Source: Pharus latifolius (taxonomy: Eukaryota; Streptophyta; Magnoliopsida; Poales; Poaceae). Taken from it: DNA of 64,000 nucleotides. Both the position numbers and the translations under genes were made by a program. Under the pieces are notes generated by a model. That model was not told the DNA's origin and did no database searches. It saw only the letters and a program-made list of their open reading frames with translations. The stretch is from the NCBI GenBank assembly GCA_019359835.1, contig CM033322.1, positions 2,914,001-2,978,000 on the forward strand. Reading direction: 5' to 3'. This document shows, piece by piece, positions 46,323 through 59,683 of the stretch (its first letter is position 1; the number at the start of each line of letters is the position of its first letter).

Positions 46323-49300
46323 ATGGAGGCGGCCGCGTCCGCGGGTGCGGGGCCGGCAGCGCGGACGCTGCAGTGGGCGGGCCGGGCCGGGCACCTGGGC
46401 GGCGTCCCGCGCGCGGCGGTGTTCGCAGCGGTGGGGGCGTTCGCGAAGGCCTTCGCATCGCTCTTCAACACCACCTCCGTCCACAACGCCGAGGCCCTTC
46501 TCCGCCTCGTCGCCTCGCGGCGCCCCGGCCTCCCCCTCCTCACCGTCAGTAACCACATGTCCACGTCTGTGCCCTTCCCTTTCTCACTGCCTTGCCCCCT
46601 ACAACTTATTATTCTTGCTTCTTGTCACTGCAAAATCAAACATAAGAGGGGATATCTTTTAGTGATGTCATTTTTGCGCCCTGGTTGCTGAATATGTGCA
46701 AGAATTGTTGCTATGGTCCATTGCTAGGTGTTAGGGATAAAAGGGATCTTTATTGTTGGAGGCAGCACACAAACATACAAATATGTCGAGTCTTTATATA
46801 TAGACTTAGACCTAAACTGAAATTAACCAGACTCTACCTAAAGAGATAACTGAACAATCTCTTTTTTGATTCAAACTCTTGGAAGACAACCCTAACAATC
46901 TTCTTCTTGACTCGAAATCTCATCTAAAAGACCATAATATGATAACTCGGCATAACAATCGATGAAGATACTACTTCCAAATTCTATAAATCTACATGTT
47001 CCTTGTATCCTGTCACAACTAGCAAAATAAACAGATCCTAAATACTGCAAAACCTAAATATGACGGATTTAACTTCTTTTTTGGACAAAATAGACATCAT
47101 ATGCATTTGTCACAATGCAAAACTTAAATGACTCAAAATGGCATAACTGAACAAAAAACTCATGGCTCAATAAACCTTCATAAAACCAAAAATAACTTCA
47201 ACCAAAAGAATATGCGATGTATGCAAACCACGTGCTCAACCAAACTTCTTTGTATGAGGATAACTCGTGACAACTTAGTGCTTCAACAAAATAAAAGCTG
47301 ACACAATCGATAGTGAAGTCAATATGCTAGCAAAATCGGACTCAAAGAATGCGCCAATAAAATTCCTTAAAAAACATTGTATCGATGGAATTGCAATAGA
47401 TTTGATCTAGAGTGGGGCAACAGAAGGAGATTCGCCAGCAACAACCAAGGCAAAAAGGCAGATAGGAGCTCCATGCCATCGACAACGAAGAGCAACAATA
47501 GAGGACATGGATATCAAGCGGCATCAACAAACAGATCCTGGACAAAGCACGGGAAAATCTAATCTCCAGCAAATGATGGATAGGAACAACGGATATAAGG
47601 AGTAGAGATCCAGGAGGGTCAACAAAAGAGAGAGATTTTTTTTCAGCATCGCCTGCTCCTAGGATATACAAATCCTGAGGGCGGTGGCTAGGTTTAGAGA
47701 CTTTATTTTAGGAGGAAGCACACAATCTTACAAAGATCTCAATTCTTTATATAGAGCTAGACTTAAACTGAAATTAATCAGAACTCTAACTAATAAGATA
47801 AGAGATAACTTAACAATCTACTCTTTGATTTAAATTCTTAAAGATGCAACCTTAACACTAGGTTATTTACTCCAACATTGTTGCCACATATCAATAGAGC
47901 ATGTGTTTATTGGGGTTACAACCTTACAGGGAACAGTAGATTGCCACGCATGTTTTTTTTTTTTGGTAGAGATGAAACTTTGAAGCACTGACACTCTTGA
48001 AAGTAGTTGCACTCATGTTGAATGAGGACACAGCTCCAGCGCATCCTACATGTGACGAAATACAGAAATGGTGAGTGGGTTTTCACTTTAGATGTTGCAA
48101 TTTCATGCAGATGCACTCTTGGGCACGATGTTAGCATGATAGTGTCGATTTGTTTGGTGTAAAAACAACAGACTGGTAACAATCAGCCTGTATTTGAAGA
48201 AAATTCTGGTGCTCTTTTCTTACTTCACTGGATGGAGCATTCCTTGCCGGTACTGCAACAACATTTGTAAAGAGTATGAATGAGTAAATGAGAGAACAAT
48301 TTGTTTTCTATTTGCCATAAAGTGCAGATGTAAAGGACAAAAATGATGTATATTATTCATTTATTAGTAAGTGTGGTGCCACCATCAGGTATTAACACCC
48401 TTGATGCATGAATATGAATTTGCTAACGTTATAGTGTGCTGTTTATATTTTTGTCTTTTTTGTTGGTAGTTTTGAGAACCTTGAGCTTATCCTATATTTG
48501 TACAGGTTGGATGACCCACTTATGTGGGGATTTAAGGGTTTTCCAACTACAAACGCAAAGCTTGGGAGATGGGTGCTGGCAGCAGAGGATATATGCTTCA
48601 AAAATGTATTTATGTCTTACGTGTTTCGGCTTGGTGAGGCTCCTTATGCTGTTGCATTGTTGCATTTACCAGCTTATTTGTTGAATGTGCAATTTCTTGT
48701 TAGATACCTGTGGAGACACAAGACTTGACTCAGTATGGTTCATCTGTTGCTGAATTTCTGCAATTCATATTAAGAAACTACATTTTATGCATTCACATAT
48801 TTATCAGGAGTCAGGACTGATTTATTGATTTGTGTTTCTTCTGGCATGATTTTTGAAGTTTTTATTTTCTACAGTGGCAAAATTCTTTACCACCAAAAGC
48901 CATAAATTATTAGTATGTTTACTACAGCATGCACAAATAATTTTTACAGATGACTGTTTGCCCAGTTGTGATTATGATATGAGCGTTGGTTAGCTATCAT
49001 CTAATGGCTATTGTGACTAATATGCCACCCAAGACCTTCCATAGGACAAAATTGTCTTTACCCCTCCATTTCTACCCATTAACTGAGAAAAATTAGGAAT
49101 GGTATTATGCTTGTATGGGAGAAAAACTGCTGAGTTAAAACCTTCCTTGGTAGAGAGTAATAAACAGAAGGTTCATGGAGATGAACCTCCAATGTGGGAC
49201 CAAACCAGGTGAACATTTTATGGGGTGTGATTATAACTTTCCTCTTACCTAGCAGGTCATCCACATATAATGCCAGATATTGCTATAGTTTAGCATTGGA

Positions 49301-51050
49301 AATTTAGTTGAAAACTTGACAAATTTGTTCAAGCATTCTGTATTAGTATTTCTCACATTTGTTCCGTGCTAACTGTTGGAAGTAATCATCTGCTAGGAGC
49401 ATCAGATGAGATGAGTTCTGAGATCTTTGGTATTCTAAGCATATGAAAAGCTGATTTTGTTTTTTGTCAACAATTTTGCATTTGCCATGTAGAAGACCAT
49501 TAGCCCTTCTATTAAATCTCTTTTACAGCATCTAGTAGCAAATGATATGAGCTGATACCTGCGATGGTATGTTCCAGTTGTAATATAATCAATAATGGTG
49601 TCCTAACTCCCTCCTAAGTAATACCTGTGTTATCTGTAGTTTAATTGATATTTTGAACATTCAGTGCTTGTGTTTTCCTCTTTGTTCTTTTTGTGTTTAT
49701 GTATGTGTGCACGCACACATGCATGTGCACACTCTTTTTAAGATATCCTCAGCATCATTTGACATCTCATAGTTTGATAATCTTCATGACAAAGATTTGC
49801 ATGCACAGGGAAATGCATACCGATAACACGAGGAGCTGGAATTTATCAAGATCATATGAATGAAGCTCTTGAAGTGCTAAGCACTGGTGGCTGGGTATTG
49901 ATATTTTCTTCATTTCAGCACTAACAATTCTTTCATTATTGATATTTTCTTCATTTCAGCACTAACAATTCTTTCATTAAGTGCTATCATATTTTTGCTT
50001 GTAAATTTGGGCCTTTATTTAATTATGAATCTTGTCATGACATATTCAAACAGTTGCATTCATTCCCTGAAGGAAAAATAGCCCAAGACCATCAGCCAAT
50101 TAGACGACTGAAATGGGGAACTGCCAGTCTTATTGTTCGAGCACCTGTGACTCCGATAGTTTTACCAATTGTTCACGCTGGTTTTGAAAAGGTATGTGGA
50201 AATTGTAACGCCTCATCGTGCCCTCCTTTTAGAAATATACTTCTGCATTGAAGACAGCAGGTTCAAATAAATGATATGGCAACTACTTTTTGTCAAATTT
50301 GAATATACGACTACTATCTTATGATTTCATCTCACTCAATGTATCTCACATCCTATGTACATTAATCAATGCTATGAGTTGAGAGTCAAGAGACAGGTGT
50401 AATCTGAGCTCAATTTCAAGAGCAAAAGAAATGTGAGGATGAGGGAAGAAAAAAAGAAGGGACTAACTCCTGATTCCTGAAGTAAATGGTTTATTAAGTC
50501 CTGGATTTTAATAAGGGCTGACCAAGCCAGGCGAATTAAACTATTAGAGGTTGTGTTTAGATTATTGCATTGGTGGAAGAGCAAAAATAAGATTCTGAAA
50601 AAAAAATCAAATGGTGAAATGCGACTGAATCCTATTGATATGTCCATCTGCCCTGTAGCTAAATGACTGTCCTGCATGTGTCCTAGCATCTAATTCATTT
50701 GTATTGCCTATTGATTGAACTATACTGTTCTTAGATGAGATGCTTAATGCCTCCCCCTTCAGGTTATGCCAGAGAAATCATTCTTCAAACTCCGTCCACC
50801 ATTGCCTCTCTGCAACAAGAAGATACGAATCATCATTGGAGAGCCAATAGAGTTTGATCTGCCAAGCTTGAAGCAGACAGCAGCAAGGTTACCCCATGAT
50901 GCATTCTTAGAAAGGAAGGGATGGCCAGATACTGCACAGGACGGGCTTAATGAGGCTGCACAGAGATGGCTGTACCAGAAAATGTCAGATAAGATCCAAA
51001 CTGTGATGGAGAGACTGCGGAAAACGGTTCTGAACTTGAAGCAGCATTGA
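46323..51050 (+). CDS. Tafazzin-family acyltransferase (N-acylphosphatidylethanolamine synthase-like)
   Basis: Membrane-associated glycerophospholipid acyltransferase (PlsC/LPLAT fold). The closest plant relatives, such as Arabidopsis At1g78690, acylate lyso-lipids or phosphatidylethanolamine and are tafazzin homologues. Exons read from the sequence are 46323-46564, 48506-48633, 49809-49894, 50054-50191 and 50763-51050, joining in phase to 293 residues. The HX4D catalytic motif spans the first splice junction (NHMST|LDD, His78 and Asp83). The second motif is FPEGK (~156-160), with IIIGEPIEF near the C-terminus. A hydrophobic Ala-rich segment (AAVFAAVGAFAKAFASLF, ~31-48) may anchor it. The ATG follows an A-rich leader. 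Intron 1 (1.94 kb) contains a TRIM retroelement at 46729-47857. No lesion seen, so the gene should be functional. Confidence 0.92.
46729..46897 (-). repeat. TRIM 3' LTR (in element orientation)
   Basis: Perfect 8-bp inverted ends TGTTAGGG/CCCTAACA. It aligns along its length with the copy at about 47691-47857, with substitutions and small indels that suggest an old insertion. Confidence 0.8.
47691..47857 (-). repeat. TRIM 5' LTR (in element orientation), eroded outer boundary
   Basis: Aligns to the LTR at 46729-46897. On the + strand its right end ...ccttaaca abuts the duplicated ctagg; its left end has lost the TGTTAGGG terminus (reads ggtttagagac). Confidence 0.7.
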
Positions 51051-51297
51051 TGTTTTTTTTTTTTTTTTATGGTTTGACCTCCTTTTTTGGCGCCAGTTCC
51101 TCTTGAATTGTTTAGCTTCTAGCTACATTAGCTAGTTTTGAATCTTTTGATTGATGCAAATCCAATTGACAGCAACCAACACCAACGTTCCACCTGCCGA
51201 AATAAATGGCTGTCGCAGTGGAATTAGTCTATAGGAGTTTAGAGTTTTAGGTGCCATTTTTACGGAGGCACGAATAGATGTTCATCTACAATTTTAC

Positions 51298-51329
<32 letters not shown>

Positions 51330-53430
51330 GTTATTGTTGTAATCTTTGAACTTTGAAGCTGTTGTCAATGATACATACTGCACTTTTCTCTTCGCTTGTA
51401 TTGCATTATTCAACCGGTGGAATACTCGCAGTTGGGATGAGTTTTATCTTTGGACTTAGAAAGGAAGTCGCATTCTGAGATGATAATTTACGAGTTGCAT
51501 ATAGTTTTTGTGCACCGCAAATTGGAAAAAAAAACCCTATATAAGGACCGTTTCTATACGAGGAATTGATCAACATCCATCCTCTGAGGGTCTCTTTGGA
51601 ACACAAATTCCATAAAAAATTTGGATAAAACTCTGTATCTAGAAAGAGAAGATGTTTTTTTTTTCTCTCAAAATTCTTATGTTTCAAATGAAGACTAATG
51701 TTGTTTCCAAAACGGACTAATTCTAATTGATGCGCGTCAACACGGCTCAACTCATGCTCACCGCTACCTTGTCGTTATTGGATGGCAATGGTATGTAGGA
51801 GAGCGATAGGTGACAAGTGATTGCATGTCAAGTAAGTAACATTGGTAGAACGAAATCAGTTCGACACAAGTCTCAGATCAACACATTTTGTGGGTCTCAT
51901 GCATCTCACGTCCCGTACGTACCTAATCGCACATTTTTCTACTGTTGACAAGTAGGGCCAAAAAAGGTGGAGGACCAATGGCAGTCTCAGGTATGCGCGT
52001 GCGAGTGGGTGCAGTTCAACCACGTGGATCCCACAAACCACGTGATCGTGTGGATACACCAGCATCAATTCGCACGTACGTCTAACATTCCTCTCATTAA
52101 CAATGAGTCCAACTCTATTTTGTTGCACCTGTCAATCTCACATGTATTGAGTCCAATTTTTGAGCAGTTTTTTTTTTGCATAGAAAAAATTTTGATTAAA
52201 AAGGGTGTTTATTTTTTAATGATGTGGTACATTATCTTTGTATTAGAGTTGATGTATTGAAGTATTTAATTTTCACTTAACTCAGTATTTAGGTGGTACA
52301 TTAACTCTCCCTTGTGATGAGCTCACGAACCGAGTATTATTAAAGATAGACTAAGAAGGGATAAGTCCTTGGCGTGAGCACTGTTCTTACCAAATGGTAC
52401 CCGACGAATTGCATAGTAAGGAAGTATAAGGTCCTGGCTGTGGAATCTGAACACCTGCATTAGATCAGCCGACTTTATCCGCATATCAAGCTTGGTTTGT
52501 AACTTCGAATAGCCTCAGGGGTGCAGCTTTGGGCCCGAACAGGTTCTATGACAGTACAACACAGTAGTACAATTTTATTTCTTACTTATTTGCCTCTACC
52601 GGACCATGGTAAGAGATTATAAGGTAAAAGTTCGAACTCGCATTATATTCTGGCCTTTTTTTTTTGGGTTTCAAGTTCAAATCCACCAGAGGACCATGTA
52701 AAATATAGGCCTTTCGTTCCAGCACTGGGCTCCCCGATTGAATGAATCAGGTTGATCTGACTAGGGCATTTCGAAAAAAACGTGTGTTACAGAGCGGAGG
52801 ACAGCATTGTTTAGACTTAACCAGAAGTGACCGAACCGAGCACGCAGTCACTGCACAAACGAGCCAATGTACAGCGCGGAAGCCTGCTCATTTGGCGCCC
52901 GCCATCGCCAGGCCCCAGCTGTATCACATAGTCACATGTACACACAAGCTCCAATCGCGGTGCCTGTTCACGTCGAAACACACCAAAACGACGTGCCATC
53001 CACCAATGTTGTTCATTTTGTCCTGCTTCCGACATACCGTGTGTGATCCTGCCAAACTGGTTAATGACATGATTAGGGATTGGGGTGTGCACTGTTATCC
53101 TCATCTACCCCCCCCATAATAGACCCAACTGCAAAGATAACAGTACTGCTACGAAGAATTAGTAACCCGCAAAATTATCTTTTAACATATACCACAACTT
53201 TAACACCTGACTCCAAAATATTATCGGGTTGGCATGTTTTGGAAGTTAGAACATGAAAATGTTAAATTATGTTCTTAAAGTGTACCTGATGGTTTACCAA
53301 AATTTAATGGCACAAATAACTATTGTACATTTCCCTTGCAACAATATTAGAACATCTGAGAGTTAAGAGGTTATACGATATATTGAGTGTAGAGGTAGGC
53401 CACCAATTCTTTTGGCAAATATGAGGCTGA
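51051..53430. other. Intergenic; no gene seen
   Basis: Contains a (GT)n run at about 51310-51329 in or just past the acyltransferase 3' UTR, and short frames without domains. 52740-53110 is moderately GC-rich but has no recognisable product. Confidence 0.35.
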
Positions 53431-53440
53431 TTTACAAGGG

Positions 53441-53994
53441 AATATTTTTTATAAATAATCTATAGAAAAAAGTAATTACAAAAAAGACTCAGAATTATCG
53501 TATTTTACAAAAATAATCCATTACATCAGCATGTCAAATCTTGAAAACTCGATAAGCGACGTCGCGATACAGGGAGTGGAAATCGGCTTGTCGAGTGTGC
53601 ACTCGACAAGTCTTCTGACTCCTGTAACGGCTTGGTTTTGATACTACCAATTTTGAACTGATACGACCACGACTAGTTTCAATACTGATATGATCAGTTT
53701 GTGTACTAGATACGATCACGACCAAATCTCATATGGATACAATCACGATCAAGTCTCGTACTGATACGACTACGACCGAACCGTTATAGAAGCCAGATGA
53801 CTTGTTGAGTATTGGGCACTCAACAAGCCGCTTGTCGCGACTCTAAAACAAGACAAGCGGCTTGTCACATCCCAATACTCGACACATTGCTTGTCGAGTC
53901 TTTAGTACTCGAGAAACCGGATTACTTTTATAAAATACGCAACTCTGAGTTATTTTTGTAATTGTTTTTTCTGAGTTATTTATAAAAAATATTC
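53441..53994. mobile_element. Non-autonomous MULE-like MITE, 554 bp
   Basis: Perfect 10-bp direct repeat atttacaagg at 53431-53440 and 53995-54004 (9 bp plus one, as expected of MULEs). The inverted ends start GAATATTTTTTATAAATAA and extend past 60 bp. The interior carries several copies of a palindromic word around gacaagcggcttgtc/ctcgacaagcc. A related copy lies at 55681-56223. Confidence 0.85.
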
Positions 53995-54004
53995 ATTTAC
54001 AAGG

Positions 54005-55680
54005 TAAAAATATCCATTACTTGGGTGCTTTTTTTATTTATCTTCAAGGCAATATCCAGGAAAAAAAATAATACATGTTCTTCTAATAAAATACAGATGC
54101 TACTTGTAACTCTTGGATATAAATAATCACCCAGACCATACCAAGTCACTCAGCAACAACACCTCCTACCAAAAAGGAATTCAATGTGGTGCATGGTAAC
54201 TAATATGTGAGTTAGGTGCACTGCAAATTCCTGACCCACTGGAAACTTAATGTTCTTTTGTCGGCTAGGTTACCTAAGTTCGATTCCAAACTGTTTATTT
54301 AGCTCCCTAAAATAGTTCTAACTCATCAATAGGCAAGCACAAACACGCAAAAGTTAAAAAGAAAAACACAAAGAACAGTAAATATCCACAGAACCCACAT
54401 AAAAGTACCTAATTGCACCATAACCATTTGTACAGTTGAGTTTTAACAGATACCCGTAGTTAAAACGTGTATAGATTAATACTTTTCAAAGTATATATGC
54501 GCGGTAAGTGCAACTTAACATATGACGTCGTGCTCTTAAAAATGCAAGTGTAAAGTTGCATCAATTAGAGAGAAAAACAAAATTCATCAATTAAAGCCCA
54601 GTGATTAATTCATGAAAGAGCAATTGCAGGACTGGATCACTAAGCACGAAAAAGAAAAATACTTGGTGTCACATTCCAGGCTCGGATGCTCTGTCCCTAT
54701 TCGCCAGCTTGGGGCTCAGAACTAAGCATTCTCCTCATTGAACGCACGGCTCGTTCCACGTCATTTTCTGTGTTTTTTGGTGTACATGGCATTGTCTGTC
54801 CCCATCTACACCGTCCCGGTGTCAATGCTCGCTTCCATTTGGTGGCTAGACGATGAGCCTTCATTTAGTGCAGCAGACATCGCTCTTAAACCATTTGAAA
54901 ATTTAGGACATGTATGGTTTCAGGAATTTGATATGAAGGATCGAGTGATGGAATTATTTAATTTCACTCAAATAAATTTATTAGTGATCGGAGAAATGAT
55001 GTTATGATAAATTAACCCATCGCTCAAACCAAATACCTTACTCTGAATTGTATGGTCTTATGATCATCTCACTCCTCAAATCAAACAAGTTATTTCGATT
55101 ATCCCTAATTCTAATTTAATCCATTCCTATTGTCTATACTATCCTCCGTCTTTAAAAATAAAAAGTATTTGTGTTTCTTTCTATTTTAATTAAGATGGTG
55201 TATTAAAATAAAGCTAAAGATTTCTTAAGAGAAATTTAATCTCAATTTCTTATGTTTCGGTGGTGTTCCATCTCACTGTCCATCTCTTGGTCAAACTGAT
55301 GTTTGGATATACAATCACTGTAGTAGCTGAATGACTACACATCCTCATTTGGTTTCTTTCCAGCTGTTTACTGCCTGCTAATCCCATCCTTTTGTCCCGG
55401 TTTGTTTCATTGTTTGTTTGCACGTCTGGCCCGGATTGTTGATTGATTCAAACATTCAGATATCGCCACACGAAAAGCATCACCGTTCAAAATTTTCGCA
55501 CGAATTAGCTTGTCCTGGTCAAAGACTTTATAAAAACATATGCAGTAGATGAGTTCTACCTGCTGTGACTGCAACACTTGGAGCAAATTAATACTTCTAT
55601 CTGTTAAACTTTAGATTAAGGCAGAACTTGAAGTGAGCACTTGACCACCTATCTTTATAGTCATCATTGTTGATGTCAAC
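54005..55680. other. Intergenic; no supported gene
   Basis: AT-rich. An 89-residue frame at 54738-55007 has a hydrophobic start but no family similarity and no neighbouring exons; left out. Confidence 0.35.
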
Positions 55681-56223
55681 GAATTTTTTTTTATAAATTA
55701 TAAATAATCCATAGAAAAAAAACTGATTACAAAAATAACTTAAAGTTGTTGTAGTTTTCAAAAATAACCCGTCACTTCAACGTGTCGAGTCCTGGAGTCT
55801 CGACAAATGATGTGTCGTGTTGCAGGGTGGAAATGTGACAAGCGGTTTGTCGAGTGCCGAGCACTCGACAACCCTCTAATTCTTGATCGTGGTCGTATCA
55901 GTATTATATCTGGTCATGGTCATATCAGTTCAAAACTAGTCGTATCAGTACTAGATATGGTCGTGATCATATATGTACAAAGACAGTTCGGATGAGTGTC
56001 CGTTCGAATACGGACATTCGACCAATACTCCGCTCGAATGGTAATCAGAGGACTTATCGAGTTCCTCGACAAGTCGAAGGTTGTATTTTGGAATTGTGAC
56101 AAGCGATTTATCGAATCTCCAGAATTCGACACGCTAATGTGGCAGACTATTTTTGTAAAATACGATAATTCAGAGTCATTTTACAATTAATTTTTTTTAT
56201 GAATTATTTGTAAAAAAAAATTC
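55681..56223. mobile_element. Second copy of the same MULE-like MITE family, 543 bp
   Basis: The ends are inverted (GAATTTTTTTTTATAAATT versus GAATTTTTTTTTACAAATA) and continue with ttacaaaaataactYaRagtt and cgtgtcgaRtYctgg, matching the element at 53441-53994. The interior has the same gacaagcggtttgtcgag palindromic words. The flanks (tgatgtcaac / gtcatcata) do not give a clean duplication. Confidence 0.72.
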
Positions 56224-57755
56224 GTCATCATAAATGCTAGCTTGGACAGCTTCACTCTGGTCTTGCAGAAAACTAAACTAACTATATCATTACTACATCT
56301 GAGAGTTGATAGTTCCCTCAACACATAGGTTTTCCCGCCAAGCTTTCACGTGGTAGGCCTGCGTCCAAAAGGAAGGACCAGAACACATACCATAAAAAAA
56401 ATGATCCACAATTATGTTGATTAGATCTCGTTAGACTCTTTTCTATCAGATACTCGTGTGCACGAGACAAAAAGTAAAGTCCAGGATGCTTGCTGTGGTC
56501 AAGCTATAGCCCCACTAAGCTTTTCTTTTGTGGAGGCATGAGAGGGGTATGATATACTACGCAGTACACACAATATGCTTCCGATAACTACTTTTGCATT
56601 GTATGGTCACCGGATTGCAGGACAAATGAGGTGAGAACTTTCTTTAAAAGAGATGCAAAAGCCATTTCGTCGATGGAGGTATGAACCATCTTCTTTAATC
56701 TATTCATGGGATTATATGTGTTATTAGCGTACTATAATTGAACAGATAATAACTCCCACCATACTAATTAAGTGGTTCGGATCATGAGTCCACATTCATG
56801 CAATTGCTAGGTGTGCTACAGTTGGAACTAGCCAAGTGGAATTATCACTAGATTCATTTGTCCATTTGGCATTGCATGCCGAGGCCCCAACTTTTGGTAC
56901 GACAGCATGAAATGTCGCTGTGCAGCGTACGTCGCGCTGTGCCTCGCCGCGCCCCTAGTCGTTTGGAGTACATCACCCCGATGGGACCATGGTGCTGGGG
57001 CCTGCGGTGATCGAACTGTTGGTGGCAGTAATGGAGCAAGCCATAAACTAGCATTGCTTTGTGGGCCAGTTTATGCCGGTAAATTTGGTCAGGAATGTTG
57101 CGATGCATGTATAGGTTACAACATACATGCTCGGTTGTTTGTAGTTTACATGCTAGGCTTCAGTAGTTCGAATCTTTTGTGCTGCAAAAAATCGTACGAA
57201 ATGTGTCCATACTTTGCTCAGAGATTAGATGTTAGTATGGAGTATTATGGCATAACAGCAATAAAGGGGCAGCGGTTATCACGGTCCACGGAGTATCTGG
57301 TGGCGAAATGGTGTTAGGTCCTGGAGCGACCAATGTCATACATATCTTTCCTTCTTCTTTTTCCCTCTAGCGACTTCGGACATGACGTTTTGCCAAAAGG
57401 CATATTCAACGCCCATCCCCACTGAAGATTTGGGTAGTTTGGAACTTTGGCTACATCATACAACAATTTTTTTAGTTGGACACGCATTGTCACTATTCTA
57501 ATTCCATTCCAAAAACTAGTCGTATTACCGGATATTAAACATATCAAGACAAAGCACTTTGTTCTCATAGTATGACAAATGTATCATCACAGATTCACAG
57601 TTAATTGAAATACTGTACGTTGAAAACTGGTGAAGCAATCACTCAACAATCATCAATAGTTATGTCTATGAAAGAAAAACGAATCCTATCTAGATTATAT
57701 AATATCTTTTAACAGATATTGGAAATTAGAAGATTACAATGTAACAAAAAGATTA
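56224..57755. other. Intergenic; no supported gene
   Basis: A 136-residue Cys-rich frame at 56907-57317 (+) has no recognisable domain, signal-peptide context or splice partners and is not annotated. Confidence 0.35.
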
Positions 57756-58855
57756 TTAGCCCCTGTTTGGATCTTAAATTTGACTTAGAATTCAGGAATT
57801 GGAATTGCAATTCCGGACTGAACATCAAATTTTGTTGTTTGAATGCCGTTAGGAATCAGAATTGCCCAATTCCACATAATGCAATTGTAACTAGAATGAT
57901 GTTGGATGAATTTTTACCTTTACCTCTAGGAATTCAAATTCATGTATATGGAAAATTTAATTTTCTATTATCTTACTATTATATTTTAAAACTAAGTTTC
58001 ATATTTTAAATTTAAATTTTGAAATCAGATATAAAATTCAAAATCATATTTTAAATTTGAATTTCTAATTTCCAATTCAATTTCAAATCTAGATATCAAT
58101 ATTAAAATTTGAATATCAATTTATTTTTGAAATTTTAAATTTTAAATTTGAATTCAAATTCCAAATTTCATATTTGAGATTTTGAATCCCAAATTTCATA
58201 AATTTTACATTTCCGATTTCAACTTTCAAATTTGAATATCAATTTTAAATTTAAATTTTTTCATAATTAAAAATTCAAACATGAATTTCAATTCTAAATT
58301 AAAATTTTAAATATTGGTATTTCAAATTTCAAATTTTAGATTTTAGATTTAAACTTTCAATTTCAAATTTGAAATTCAAAATTTTAAATTTTAGATTTCA
58401 GGCTTCAAATTTCAAATTTCATATTTGGATTTTAATTTTAAATAAATTTCAAAATTCAAAATTGTAATATGAGTTTCAATTATAAATTTAAATTTAAATA
58501 AAGCAATATTTGGAACTTGGAATTTGATTTTCTTTTTATTTTAAATTAAATATATAAAGTAAAATTTGAAATTAAAATCTTGATTTACATTTGAATTTAA
58601 AATATTTATGTAATTTAAATTTTGAATTTTGAATTTAACCTTGAATTTTAATTTGACTGTAACTTTAAATATAAGATTTGAATTTGAAATTTGATTATTC
58701 ACTATTATAATAGCATATAATCATGTAATTCTAGCTATTGAACGTCCAGAGAAGACATATAATTTGATCAATTCCAACTAATGGAACTGAAAATTGAAAT
58801 TTTAATTTCATAAACCAATTTCAATTCCAAAATCCAAACAAACTCTCATACAACT
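57756..58855. repeat. AT-rich self-complementary repeat block, probable TIR element
   Basis: Inverted outer words (cctgtttggatcttaaattt at 57762; its counterpart is ccaaaatccaaacaaactct at 58827) enclose about 700 bp of irregular aaatttgaattt/aaattcaaattt words between 57980 and 58690. These words are palindromic, so the block can fold on itself in many registers. No coding capacity. No convincing target duplication was found, so the class (hAT- or other MITE-like) is open. Confidence 0.55.
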
Positions 58856-59318
58856 CTTATAATTACTTCCTTGAATTAATCTTTTATGGAGTCACACGAG
58901 TACATTAGATTTTCGACTGGTTATTGTAAAATTCTAATTTTGATAATCTCTGCGCATGATTAGTCCAAAACACATCCCCTGTTTTACAGACAGCCAATAT
59001 TTATCTTGAGATCGAGGCCGTGTGCAGAGCCCGATTAAACCATATTGCCGAGCGGGTCGCACCCGGACAACGCACTGCAGGCTGCAACGGCCCCCCTCCG
59101 GACAGCCCACCCCACCCTCCATTTCAAACGACTCCTCCTTACTCTCGCGTCTCTCAAAAACAAAACAAACCACTTTTTTCTCTATTCAAAATTTAATTCC
59201 CTTGTCGCACACAGAGGCAAAATAATTCCTTTCCCTGCGAAAAAAAGTCTTACACTTCCCTTCCACTCTGCGTGATTTCTTTAATCCCCCTCCTTACCTC
59301 TCGTGAGCCCCTCTCCTA

Positions 59319-59320
59319 CA

Positions 59321-59351
<31 letters not shown>
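59319..59351. repeat. (CT)n microsatellite in the KCBP 5' region
   Basis: tctctctctc... run of about 30 bp, around 350 bp upstream of the ATG. CT/GA microsatellites are common in plant 5' UTRs and core promoters. Confidence 0.85.
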
Positions 59352-59352
<1 letters not shown>

Positions 59353-59683
59353 ACCCTCCCCTCGCTTTGGATCTCTCCTTTGGTGGGCTCGTACGCCGGC
59401 CGCAGCCGGACTCGGGGAGCGGACAGCGATACTTGCCTATCCAGACTTAGTCCTTACGGTATCCACCGTACCTTACTTATACCACCCCATTGCCGAGATC
59501 TGCTCCATCTGTCGAGGTAATACACTCTCTGCGAAGTTGCCAGCAACACGTCCATGTTTGTTTTTTTTTGGTCTCTGGATCTGACGTTTGGTCTCTCCCC
59601 ATTGTGGGATATTTGCTAGGTTTTGGATGTGAGTTGGGAGGTAGTCAGTGCTGAGGAGAGGCCGAGGGAGGGGAGAGGCGGAG

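Larger units (their letters stand above)
46729..47857 (-). mobile_element. TRIM (miniature LTR retroelement) in intron 1 of the acyltransferase gene
   Basis: Flanked by a 5-bp duplication, ctagg, at 46724-46728 and 47858-47862. The terminal direct repeats are about 169 bp each: 46729-46897 (TGTTAGGG ... CCCTAACA) and about 47691-47857. They share gaggMagcacacaa, tctttatatAtaga and ctRaactgaaattaa. No coding capacity in the 0.8-kb interior. A purine-rich tract (gtcaagaagaagat) sits next to the 46729-46897 repeat on the - strand, so the element reads right to left. Confidence 0.82.

Noticed and set aside
54738..55007. 89-residue hydrophobic frame
   Set aside because: Isolated, no domain; frame continues into AT-rich intergenic DNA.
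56907..57317. 136-residue Cys-rich frame
   Set aside because: Looks superficially like a secreted peptide but has no recognised cysteine spacing, and nothing around it supports a gene.
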